In this document: positions 8,356-15,201 of the stretch, in pieces
Numbering within the stretch: the stretch's first letter is position 1
How the letters are laid out: every line of letters starts with the position of its first letter
NCBI GenBank assembly: GCA_003553165.1
Contig: PUOZ01000195.1
Coordinates: forward strand, 1-22,023
DNA length: 22,023 nucleotides
Source: Thioalkalivibrio sp.
Lineage (GTDB): Bacteria > Pseudomonadota > Gammaproteobacteria > Ectothiorhodospirales > Ectothiorhodospiraceae
Direction: 5' to 3'
Program-made: the position numbers and the translations under genes
Notes under the pieces: generated by a model
Told to the model about the DNA's origin: nothing
Databases searched by the model: none
Seen by the model: the letters and a program-made list of their open reading frames with translations, nothing else

Positions 8356-9024
8356 TCACCGGGGTACACCGGCGGGTCCCGGCCGTTTGCCGAGTTCCAG
8401 TCGTGCCACCTCGATTTCCGCCTCGAAGGCCTCGCCGTAGGCGACGAGACCCACGGACTTCAGGGCGCTGACGTCCAACTGGCGCCAGGTGGCGCGGCCC
8501 TCGAAGGCGGCGAAGGGGACGAACTGCTCGAGCCACTCGGTTCCGACGTCGATGGGCGCGCGGTAGTGCTGCCACGGCTGCCAGGTCTGCCGGGTGCGCA
8601 GGTGCACATAATATGGCCCCGGTGTGCCGCGGACCTTGAGGTAGAGGCCGTCCCAGGCGCTCGCATCGAAGCTGCCGCCAGCCCGGTCCAGCGGCAGCCG
8701 AGCCTGAATGAAACCGCCGCGGTTCTCGAGCCGGACCTGGCCGCGCATGAGCAATACCGAGCCCGCGTCGCTCTCGTGGTGGCCGAACTGCATTTCGGAG
8801 CGTCCGCCCATCACGCGGTCGGTGAGCCCTTCCCAGCCTGTGCCGAGGCTGGAGAGACCATCATCGCGTTGAAAGTCGTCGAGCAGGAGAGTGTCGGTCA
8901 TCGCCGGATCCTCGGACGCAAGGCCCGAGAGTGGCAGAAACACGAGCAGGGCGACAAGCGCCGCCGCCTCGAGAAGACGCCGGCGATGGCCTCTGCGTAC
9001 TGGTGATGTGTGCAGCGTCAGCAT
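8356..9024 (-). CDS. CIA30-domain protein with signal peptide
   Basis: A 222-residue protein whose mature part resembles the CIA30 fold (named after mitochondrial complex I intermediate-associated protein 30): LLDDFQ, TDRVMGGRSEMQF, GGFIQARLPL, WDGLYLKVRG, YYVHLRT, LVAYGEAFEAEIEVARLEL. Such domains are carbohydrate-binding-like beta sandwiches, and in bacteria their role is mostly unknown; the name does not imply complex I assembly. The N-terminus has a basic start with several Arg and a hydrophobic run ending LPLSGLASEDP, a probable signal peptide of about 36 residues, so export is expected. No strong ribosome binding site precedes the ATG at 9024. The 222-base gap to the Gly-rich gene carries a strong hairpin at 9202-9231. 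Confidence 0.8.
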   Translation of the reverse strand: MLTLHTSPVRRGHRRRLLEAAALVALLVFLPLSGLASEDPAMTDTLLLDDFQRDDGLSSLGTGWEGLTDRVMGGRSEMQFGHHESDAGSVLLMRGQVRLENRGGFIQARLPLDRAGGSFDASAWDGLYLKVRGTPGPYYVHLRTRQTWQPWQHYRAPIDVGTEWLEQFVPFAAFEGRATWRQLDVSALKSVGLVAYGEAFEAEIEVARLELGKRPGPAGVPR

Positions 9025-9201
9025 GAGTCGTGAACCCGGTTGTTGCTGCCCGGAAAGCGGACTGCTTGGTAGAGGGTAGCCCAGTCCCCACGGTCGCGGG
9101 ACGCGGGCAGCGCACGTGACCGCAGGACCGGTGCTCCCTCCCGGCTAATTCGCAAGCGATCCCCGGCGCCTCCTGTCGATGGCCGTGTCGCGGGAGGCAG
9201 C

Positions 9202-9231
9202 GCGCCCCGCCCCCTCTCGGGAGCGGGGCGC
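9202..9231 (-). terminator. Strong GC hairpin downstream of the Gly/His/Tyr-rich gene
   Basis: A perfect 9-bp stem, GCGCCCCGC (9202-9210) pairing with GCGGGGCGC (9223-9231), has a 12-base loop that can pair further inside. It begins 15 bases past the stop codon of the minus-strand gene at 9247. No run of U follows in that direction, so it may end transcription only partly or protect the 3' end of the message. Confidence 0.5.
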
Positions 9232-9246
9232 GGCATACCCGGTATT

Positions 9247-9594
9247 TCAGTAGGCGCCGTTATCAGACGTGGTCGTCGGCCTGGCGGGCGCTGTCATTGC
9301 GTAGGGGGCTCCACGCCAGCTGCGCGCGTGGTAACGATGGTGCGAATAGTAGGGCCTCCCGTAGCCCCGGCCCCATCCACGACCGTAGCCGCCGGCGCCC
9401 ATCGAGAAGCCGAAGCCCCCGGAGAGGTGCCCACGTCCGATCCCGCGTCCGTGCCATGGGTGGTAAAGACCGCTGCCGTAGTGGGGACCCCAGCCATAGC
9501 CCGGGCCGTGCAGGTGGGCTGAACTGGCCTGCATCGGTACGGCAAAGGTGGCAATCAGGGCGGCGGACGCGATGAACTTCAGGGTCTTTTTCAT
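9247..9594 (-). CDS. Small secreted Gly/His/Tyr-rich protein, sulfur-globule-protein-like
   Basis: A 115-residue protein. Residues 1-25 are a clear signal peptide (MKKTLKFIASAALIATFAV, then PMQASSA). The mature part is low-complexity and rich in Gly, His, Tyr, Trp and Arg: GPGYGWGPHYGSGLYHPWHG, GGYGRGWGRGYGRPYYSHH. There are no Cys residues. Composition, size and export resemble the structural envelope proteins of sulfur globules in purple sulfur bacteria, and also other Gly-rich exported proteins, so this is likeness of composition rather than proven homology. The His content could bind metals. GGAG eight bases before the ATG supports the start. It stands alone, with no sulfur-oxidation gene in the window. 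Confidence 0.65.
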   Translation of the reverse strand: MKKTLKFIASAALIATFAVPMQASSAHLHGPGYGWGPHYGSGLYHPWHGRGIGRGHLSGGFGFSMGAGGYGRGWGRGYGRPYYSHHRYHARSWRGAPYAMTAPARPTTTSDNGAY

Positions 9595-9953
9595 GTGTGT
9601 TCTCCGGTTGATCCGTTCACGTCTGGGTATTAGCCGGACGGCGCTCTCTGCCCGATCAGCCTATTCCATTAGGATCGGCTAATGCTCCATGGACCACGAT
9701 TCCCGAACCGAGTTTCAATCCCCCGAAATCATGTCGACCCACCCGCGGAAATGGACAAATCCGGCTCCGCCATGGGTTACTGTTGGCGCATTCGATCCCG
9801 TGATCGGACCACCGGACTCGGGTTGAGCCGCCCCCTATCACTCGATGGGCGCAGCGCAGCACCGTCCTCGGCACCCCGGCACGTCGGCTTACGCTACGTT
9901 AACCCGACCTACAGAATTGGACTGTGACTTTCACGTCGACGTATCGTTTCTCC
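9595..9953. other. Gap without recognisable gene
   Basis: About 360 bases lie between the 5' ends of the Gly-rich gene (minus) and the QueC-like gene (plus), so both promoters should be here. I see no convincing -35/-10 pair, RNA fold or coding frame. Confidence 0.4.
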
Positions 9954-10607
9954 ATGCCGACCCCGAACCCGTCTGCCCCATCGCTGTTGCTGCTCTCGGG
10001 AGGGATCGAGAGCGCTGCGCTGCTGTACCGGCTTCGGCAGCTTGGGGAACCGGTGCATGCCCTGTGGGTCGACTATGGCCAGCGCAACGCCCAGAGCGAG
10101 CGGGCGGCAGCAGCGAGTCTTTCCGAGACCTGTGGCACACCGCTGCATACCATGGATCTTTCGGGACTGCGTGATCACTTCATCCGCGACTCCGAATGGG
10201 TGAGCCATGTCCCCCTGCCGCAGCGCAATCTCGCGGTGCTCGCCCTGGCCGTCAACCTGGCCCAGCATCTCGGTGCCCAGCGCATCCTGCTCGCCCTGAA
10301 CCGGGATGATCGTGACCACGGACCCGGAAGCCAGCCGGCCTTCCTGCAGGCCTTTACGAATCTTGCGGGGACGCTGGTGCCCGGCCTGGAGGTCCTCGCG
10401 CCCCTGCACCACCTCGACAAGGCGGAGGTGATTCGCAGTGCTGCAGCCACGGGCATCGACTGGACACGGACCTGGAGTTGCCTGCTCGATCGCCCCCAAC
10501 ACTGTGGCCGTTGCCCGCAATGCGAGGCCCGACACGCCGCCTTCGCCGCCGCCGGCGTTGCCGATCCCACGGACTACCTCCATCCGCCGGACCGCGGGGG
10601 CCGGTGA
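9954..10607 (+). CDS. QueC-like protein (PP-loop ATPase paralog, SGGIES type)
   Basis: A 217-residue member of the QueC/ExsB superfamily, which uses ATP to activate a carboxylate or amide through an adenylated intermediate. Visible are the PP-loop LLLLSGGIESAALL near the N-terminus, WVDYGQRN, PQRNLAVLALAV in place of QueC's PARNT, and a zinc-site pattern C-x8-C-x2-C-x2-C (CLLDRPQHCGRCPQC), then [10 protein letters not shown]. True QueC is encoded at 14467-15201 in the same window. This paralog has SGGIES rather than SGGLDS and lacks the [14 protein letters not shown] segment, having LNRDDRDHGPGSQPAF instead. A different substrate is therefore likely (inference). The GTG at 9924 is an alternative start; neither start has a good ribosome binding site. 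The gene stands alone and converges on putP. Confidence 0.82.
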   Translation: MPTPNPSAPSLLLLSGGIESAALLYRLRQLGEPVHALWVDYGQRNAQSERAAAASLSETCGTPLHTMDLSGLRDHFIRDSEWVSHVPLPQRNLAVLALAVNLAQHLGAQRILLALNRDDRDHGPGSQPAFLQAFTNLAGTLVPGLEVLAPLHHLDKAEVIRSAAATGIDWTRTWSCLLDRPQHCGRCPQCEARHAAFAAAGVADPTDYLHPPDRGGR

Positions 10608-10791
10608 AGACCCATGCCGTCCGAACGCAGGTTCGCATCGGTGTCGGTACCGCGAAAACCGTGGACGTTCGCGGCGCATCGGATAGTGCCTTCGGAGTGG
10701 GGCGTGACGGACGAACGGTTCGGAAAGGTTTCCCGTCACCCTGAACGGCTGGTTGAACCAGGCACCCTGCTCAAAACCGGCACCGGGTTAT

Positions 10792-10973
10792 CGCGATCAG
10801 CGTCGCGGGGAATCCACTTGTGCGCAATGCCCCACCTGCATGCCAGCACCCTGTGGGAGGCGAGCCCTCTCAGCGACTTAACACCGGGAAACCTTCGCCC
10901 AGAGGCTGGCCTCCCGCAAGGGCGGCCCTTGACGCGGCGGCAATCCGACCGCCTGCGGAGCTTTGGCGCTCAT
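10792..10973 (-). repeat. Interspersed repeat, copy 3 (inverted; core 10849-10915)
   Basis: Read on the minus strand, this copy has the same blocks as copies 1 and 2: AAGCTCCGCAGGCGGTCGG, CAAGGGCCGCCC, the 67-bp core, ATTGCGCAC and GATTCCCCGCG. The core has the same length as the others but has diverged in its centre (GGTGTTAAGTCGCTGAG on minus). It sits between the convergent ends of the QueC-like gene and putP, where a bidirectional transcription or mRNA 3'-end role would be plausible. The remaining gap, 10608-10791, shows no gene. Confidence 0.85.
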
Positions 10974-11002
10974 CAATACCCGGCAGGTCCCTCTGGCCGC
11001 GA

Positions 11003-12472
11003 TCATTGCGCGGGCAGCTGGCGGGACTGCGCGAACTGTTCTTCCACCTCGACCGAGGGACGGCCCGTCAGCCGGCTGACGACGACAATCGCCACCGTTG
11101 CCAGTATGAAACCGGGAAGCAGTTCGTAGACATCGAAGCCCCCGCCCGACAGTTCCTTCCAGACGATGACCGTCAGCGCACCGACGACCATGCCGGCCAG
11201 CGCTCCGTTGCGGTTCATTCGCGACCAGTAAAGGGACAGGATGATCACCGGACCGAAGGCCGCGCCGAAGCCACCCCAGGCGTAGGACACCAGATCCAGC
11301 ACCCCTGCTTCGGGGGCCATCGCCAACAGCAGGGCAATCACCGAGACCCCGATGACGGCGGCGCGGCTGATCCAGACCAGCTCCGTCGCGCTGGCGCCGC
11401 TGCGCACCATGCCGCGATAGAAGTCGTTGGTGATGGCGCTGGCGGAGACGATCAGCTGCGAGTCGATCGTGCTCATGATCGCTGCGAGGATCGCGGCCAT
11501 CAGTACGCCGGCCACCCACGGGTTGAACAGCGCCCGAATCAGCTCGATGAGCACGGTCTCGCCATCGGCGATGGGTGCATCCGCGAAATAGGCAATCCCC
11601 AGATAGCCCGTGGCGACCGCACCGATAAGCGCCAGCACCATCCAGCTCATGCCGATCAGCGTTGCGCGCGGGACATCACGTTCGGAACGCAGCGCCATGA
11701 AGCGCGCCAGGATGTGCGGCTGCCCGAAATAGCCGAGTCCCCAGGCCAGCAGGGAGATCATGCCCATGAAGGTCATGCCCTTCAGGATCGTCGTATGGCT
11801 GGGATCGACGCTGACCACCCCGCTCTGGACACTGCCCCAGCCGCCGACCAGCACCACCACGAACATGGGCACCACCAGCAGTGTCAGGAACATCAGAATG
11901 CCCTGCAGGAAATCGGTCCAGCTGACTGCGAGGAAGCCACCCAGGAAGGTATAACTGATGATCACGATGGCACCGACCCATACCGCGGTCTGGTATTCCA
12001 TTCCGAAGGAGCTCTGGAACAGCAGCCCGCCGCCGACCAGGCCCGCCGAGATGTAAAGAGTGAAGAAAACCAGGATCACCACCGCGGAGATGATGCGCAG
12101 TAGTCGGGAGCGGTCGCCAAAGCGGTGTTCGAGGAAGTCCGGAATGGTGAGGGAATCGTGCGCCAGGGCGGTGAAGCGCCGCAACCTGCCCGCGACGAAC
12201 ACCCAGTTGAGAAAGGCGCCCAAGACCAGTCCCACCCCGATCCAGAGTTCGCTCAGTCCGGAAACGTAGACCGCGCCGGGCAAGCCCAGCAGCAGCCAGC
12301 CGCTCATGTCCGAGGCACCGGCACTCAGGGCCGCGACCCCGGGGCCGAGACTACGCCCCCCTAGCACGTAATCCGAGAGGTTGCTCGTGCTGCGATAGGC
12401 AATGATCCCGAGAACCAGCATTGCCGCCAGATAGGCGGCAAAGGTGGCGAGCGTCGGCAAGGGCATGTTCAT
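11003..12472 (-). CDS. putP: Sodium/proline symporter PutP
   Basis: An inner-membrane transporter of the solute:sodium symporter family that takes up proline with Na+. It has 489 residues, matching the usual length of about 500, with some 12-13 hydrophobic helices. SAGASDMSGWLLLGLPGAVY near residues 50-69, GLVLGAFLNWVFVAGRLR and TIPDFLEHRFGD are nearly identical in pattern to E. coli PutP. The start at 12472 is preferred because AAGGA lies about nine bases upstream; the frame itself is open to 12547. The end of putA lies just upstream, the usual partner, but only its last codons remain, so imported proline may serve as an osmolyte or biosynthetic supply unless another PutA exists elsewhere (inference). 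Confidence 0.95.
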   Translation of the reverse strand: MNMPLPTLATFAAYLAAMLVLGIIAYRSTSNLSDYVLGGRSLGPGVAALSAGASDMSGWLLLGLPGAVYVSGLSELWIGVGLVLGAFLNWVFVAGRLRRFTALAHDSLTIPDFLEHRFGDRSRLLRIISAVVILVFFTLYISAGLVGGGLLFQSSFGMEYQTAVWVGAIVIISYTFLGGFLAVSWTDFLQGILMFLTLLVVPMFVVVLVGGWGSVQSGVVSVDPSHTTILKGMTFMGMISLLAWGLGYFGQPHILARFMALRSERDVPRATLIGMSWMVLALIGAVATGYLGIAYFADAPIADGETVLIELIRALFNPWVAGVLMAAILAAIMSTIDSQLIVSASAITNDFYRGMVRSGASATELVWISRAAVIGVSVIALLLAMAPEAGVLDLVSYAWGGFGAAFGPVIILSLYWSRMNRNGALAGMVVGALTVIVWKELSGGGFDVYELLPGFILATVAIVVVSRLTGRPSVEVEEQFAQSRQLPAQ

Positions 12473-12574
12473 GAGGGGATTTCCTTGAGGTGGGCCTGCG
12501 GCGCCTGCGTGAACGGCGCAGGAGTCATGCGGCGTGTGGCAGCACACTAGCCGGCATCGATTGCCACCGGCAAG

Positions 12575-12658
12575 TCATGGCGCCCGGTCGGCCGCGGTGA
12601 ACAGGCTCGCATTGCCACCCGCCGCCGCAGTGTCGATGCACAGGTGGCGCTGGACCAC
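12575..12658 (-). pseudogene. putA: 3' remnant of putA (proline dehydrogenase/P5C dehydrogenase)
   Basis: Twenty-seven codons read VVQRHLCIDTAAAGGNASLF, then TAADRAP and TGA. The TAAAGGNASL tail is the recognisable C-terminal end of bifunctional PutA proteins, which oxidise proline to glutamate. Immediately upstream of the first codon is an in-frame TAG, and no PutA-like sequence continues beyond about 12659, so more than 95% of the gene is gone. Position and strand, directly upstream of putP, agree with a former putA-putP pair. The identification rests on a short peptide, but context supports it. Confidence 0.7.
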
Positions 12659-12878
12659 CTAGGAGCCTGTCGGACTTGGGATCCTGGTTATCACGCAGGG
12701 TTCCTGTCGGCCGGGGCGCTGATCGGCCTATGTGTCCCACCGCACAGACAGCCCCTCCGCGCACAGCGACTATCCCTCGGTGCTGAGAGAAAGGCGCGAT
12801 CTATACCTGCATGGATTCGCCGTTGCCTCTTGCCCGCCTGAAACATGCGCCTCTTTCGCGGATCGGTGTACGAATTTT

Positions 12879-13130
12879 ATGGGAACCAGCACACCCACAC
12901 GAAAAGCAAGCGACGGCTCCGAAAAACTGGATGCCCTCGCCGCGGCCCGGCGCGAGGAAATGGCGACCCGCGCCCGGGCTTTAAGCCTTGAACTCGCCAC
13001 CTCCATCACCCCGGGCTTCGATGCATTGGCCTTCAAAGCATCGCGCGGTGTCGAGAACGACTATTCTGAGATTTGCGCAAACGGTAGCGGGTCGCCCAAA
13101 TTCCCCGTAACACGGACAGAAATAGCATGA
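12879..13130 (+). CDS. Possible small ORF overlapping the start of the receiver-PAS gene
   Basis: An 83-residue open frame overlaps the next gene by four bases (ATGA), an arrangement typical of translational coupling. The middle looks like a soluble amphipathic helix (DGSEKLDALAAARREEMATR). I recognise no family. The frame is open back to 12732, and no good ribosome binding site precedes the ATG at 12879, so the start and even the reality of the gene are uncertain. It may be the degraded end of a larger gene. The upstream part, 12659-12878, contains no recognisable gene. Confidence 0.3.
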   Translation: MGTSTPTRKASDGSEKLDALAAARREEMATRARALSLELATSITPGFDALAFKASRGVENDYSEICANGSGSPKFPVTRTEIA

Positions 13131-13951
13131 TACTTAGCCCCGAAGATATCCTCAACGCCCGTATTTTGATTGTTGACGATCAGGAAGCCAACGTGCAACT
13201 GATTGGACAATTGCTGGGTGATGCCGGTTACACACGCGTTACCTCAACGATGACTTCACAGGACGTCTGCATGCTGCACCGGAAGAATCATTATGACCTG
13301 ATTCTGCTCGACCTGCAGATGCCCGGCATGGATGGCTTTCAGGTAATGGCAGGCCTCAAGACAGATGATGCGGACAGTTACCTTCCGGTCATTGTGCTCA
13401 CCGCCCAGCCGGGCCACAAGTTGCGGGCATTGCAGGCGGGCGCCAAGGATTTCATCAGTAAGCCCCTGGATCTTGTTGAGGTCAAAACACGCATCCATAA
13501 CATGCTTGAAGTTCGGCTGTTGTACAAAAAGCTTGAGGGTTACAACAAGGAACTGGAGCGGACAGTGCAGGAAAGAACCGCCGAGCTGCGCGAAAGCGAA
13601 GCCCGCTTTCGCAGCCTGACCGAACTGGCCTCCGACTGGTACTGGGAGCAGGACGAGAACGGGAATTTTTCCAGGGTTTCCGGCCCGGTCCTGGAGATGC
13701 TCGGAATCCAGGTCGACGCTTTGGCAGACGATGTGAAGAGTAACGGTGTGACAGGCTGGAATGAGGCAGAGCGGGATCAACTGCGTGTAGCCATTGCCGC
13801 CCGCCAGCCCTTTCTGGATTTCCCTTTCAGTCGTGTCGATGCCGATGGAACGGAAAGGCAGTATCGAGTAAGTGGACAGCCGATATTCGATCCGTCGTGC
13901 CGCTTCGTCGGTTACCGTGGAGTCGGCGTGGAAGTCAGCGTAAGGAACTAA
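13127..13951 (+). CDS. Orphan response regulator: receiver plus PAS, no output domain
   Basis: The product has 274 residues. Residues 11-128 form a CheY-like receiver with acidic pair Asp17-Asp18, phosphoacceptor Asp62 (LILLDLQMPGMDG), Thr92 and Lys112 (ISKPLD). A coiled-coil linker spans about 130-158 (YNKELERTVQERTAELRESE). A PAS domain runs from about 160 to the end (FRSLTELASDWYWEQDENGN ... YRGVGVEVSVRN). Proteins of this build usually continue into GGDEF, EAL or kinase domains right after the PAS end; here a stop follows at once. It may be a genuine two-domain signalling adaptor or a truncated protein. Codons such as ATA, CTT, ATT and TTG are commoner than in the neighbours, suggesting transfer. 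No cognate kinase is in the window. Confidence 0.85.
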   Translation: MILSPEDILNARILIVDDQEANVQLIGQLLGDAGYTRVTSTMTSQDVCMLHRKNHYDLILLDLQMPGMDGFQVMAGLKTDDADSYLPVIVLTAQPGHKLRALQAGAKDFISKPLDLVEVKTRIHNMLEVRLLYKKLEGYNKELERTVQERTAELRESEARFRSLTELASDWYWEQDENGNFSRVSGPVLEMLGIQVDALADDVKSNGVTGWNEAERDQLRVAIAARQPFLDFPFSRVDADGTERQYRVSGQPIFDPSCRFVGYRGVGVEVSVRN

Positions 13952-14305
13952 AAAAGAGGAACGGGATACCCGGTGATGTCATCACCCCTTAGTCCAAATC
14001 AGAACCTTCTTCTCTCGGCGCCGCCCAGTACGACACCGGGGGAAAGATTCATTGGGGGGAAAGGTTCATTGCACCATGCGTGTCGAGTTGGGAGGCGCGT
14101 GCGCGACGTTGTCTCGGTTGTCTTGGCCGAGCCACCAGTCTGCGCGCAGCAACCCGCGCAGACACGCGCAGACAAAAGGAGGCCGCACCCATCGTTTGCG
14201 TGCAACGCAGGCGCTTCATAGGCTGCGCAACGCCATCTGCGGCCTCAACGCGGCCGGTGACACGGCGCTTCCGCTGCCGAATACAGCACAAGTGCCTGAT
14301 TGTAT
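13952..14305. other. Gap between receiver-PAS gene and tRNA-Lys
   Basis: No gene is supported here. A short inverted repeat, GGTGAT-GTC-ATCACC, lies at 13972-13986, 20 bases past the receiver-PAS stop; it could end transcription but has no T run. A 17-bp tandem repeat is at 14038-14071. The segment lies directly 3' of tRNA-Lys. Confidence 0.5.
14038..14071 (+). repeat. Two tandem 17-bp direct repeats
   Basis: GGGGGAAAGATTCATTG (14038-14054) is followed at once by GGGGGAAAGGTTCATTG (14055-14071), one mismatch. The role is unknown; it could be a binding site for a DNA-binding protein or part of an element's end. Confidence 0.7.
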
Positions 14306-14381
14306 TGGTGGGTCGTGTTGGGCTCGAACCAACGACCAATGGATTAAAAGTCCAGTGCTCTACCAACTGAGCTAACGACCC
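14306..14381 (-). tRNA. tRNA-Lys (anticodon UUU)
   Basis: The 76-base gene folds as a normal cloverleaf: acceptor GGGTCGT (14375-14381) pairs with ACGACCC (14310-14316), the D arm contains AGCTCAGTTGGTAGAGC, the anticodon loop CTTTTAA carries TTT, and the T arm contains GGTTCGAGCC. CCA is encoded (14306-14308). The same tRNA follows the tol cluster in E. coli (lysT) and queC in Pseudomonas, so its place here is conserved. Confidence 0.97.
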
Positions 14382-14397
14382 GCTTCGAAGGCTGCAT

Positions 14398-14425
14398 AGT
14401 CTACGGCCTGAACCGGAAAACGCAA
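14398..14425 (-). promoter_or_regulatory. Candidate sigma-70 promoter for tRNA-Lys
   Basis: On the minus strand TTGCGT (14420-14425) and TAGACT (14398-14403) are separated by 16 bases, with the -10 element ending 16 bases before the mature tRNA 5' end. The match to consensus is moderate. Confidence 0.4.
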
Positions 14426-14466
14426 GCACGCGGCCCTTCGAGGACGTCCGAGTCCGACCAGCAGGT

Positions 14467-15201
14467 TCAGCGCTCCGGACCGCGGCCAGGCTGATAATGG
14501 GTCGGATCGGCGACACCCGCGGCCTGGAACCCGGCCCGCCGGATTCGGCAGCTGTCACAGACGCCGCAGGCGCGGCCATCGGCATCGGCCTGGTAGCAGC
14601 TGATCGTCATGGCGTAGTCCAAACCATGGGCGACACCCTGGCGAATGATCTCAGCCTTGGTCAGCGCGATCAGCGGAGCGTGGATGCGAAAGCGCTGACC
14701 CTCGACCCCGGCGCGGGTCGCAAGGTTCGCCAATGCCTCGAAGGCCTCGATGAAGGCCGGGCGACAGTCGGGATAGCCTGAGTAGTCCACCGCGTTCGCG
14801 CCGATGAAGATATCGCGCAGATCCAGTGCCTCGGCCAGCCCCAGGGCCAGCGAGAGCAGCGTGGTATTCCGCGCCGGCACATAGGTCACCGGGATCCCCT
14901 CCCCGGGACTCTCCGGAACGGTCACCGAGGGATCGGTGAGTGCCGAGCCGCCGATTGCGCCCAGGTCGACACGGACCAGCCGGTGACTGGCCGTGCCGAG
15001 CGCCGCTGCGATGTCCCGCGCCGCGTTCAACTCGACGCGATGACGCTGCCCGTAGTCGACGCTCAGGGCATGGCAGGCATAGCCTTGGGCACGGGCCAGA
15101 GAAAGGCAGGTCGCCGAGTCCAGGCCACCCGAGAGCAGGACAACAGCCGCCTTGCCGACGGCCGGCGCCTCCACTCCCGGTTGTTCAGCGGCCCGGGACA
15201 T
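14467..15201 (-). CDS. queC: 7-cyano-7-deazaguanine synthase QueC
   Basis: QueC converts 7-carboxy-7-deazaguanine and ammonia to preQ0 with ATP, a step towards queuosine in tRNA. The product has 244 residues. Present are the PP-loop [61 protein letters not shown] and the zinc site C-x8-C-x2-C-x2-C ([17 protein letters not shown]). The ATG at 15201 lies inside the end of queE (17-base overlap); the frame is open further upstream to 15318, but that part is queE in another frame. It is the last protein gene of the tol-que cluster before tRNA-Lys. Confidence 0.97.
   Translation of the reverse strand: MSRAAEQPGVEAPAVGKAAVVLLSGGLDSATCLSLARAQGYACHALSVDYGQRHRVELNAARDIAAALGTASHRLVRVDLGAIGGSALTDPSVTVPESPGEGIPVTYVPARNTTLLSLALGLAEALDLRDIFIGANAVDYSGYPDCRPAFIEAFEALANLATRAGVEGQRFRIHAPLIALTKAEIIRQGVAHGLDYAMTISCYQADADGRACGVCDSCRIRRAGFQAAGVADPTHYQPGRGPER

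Noticed and set aside
9656..9874. A 72-codon frame on minus in the gap before the QueC-like gene
   Set aside because: There is no ribosome binding site, no family resemblance and a composition unlike the real genes.
9595..9953. A preQ1-type riboswitch before the QueC-like gene
   Set aside because: No short pseudoknot-like aptamer sequence could be seen in the region upstream of the start.
12525..12764. A 79-codon minus frame across the putA remnant
   Set aside because: The PutA tail is in another frame, and this one crosses the junction with no start signal.
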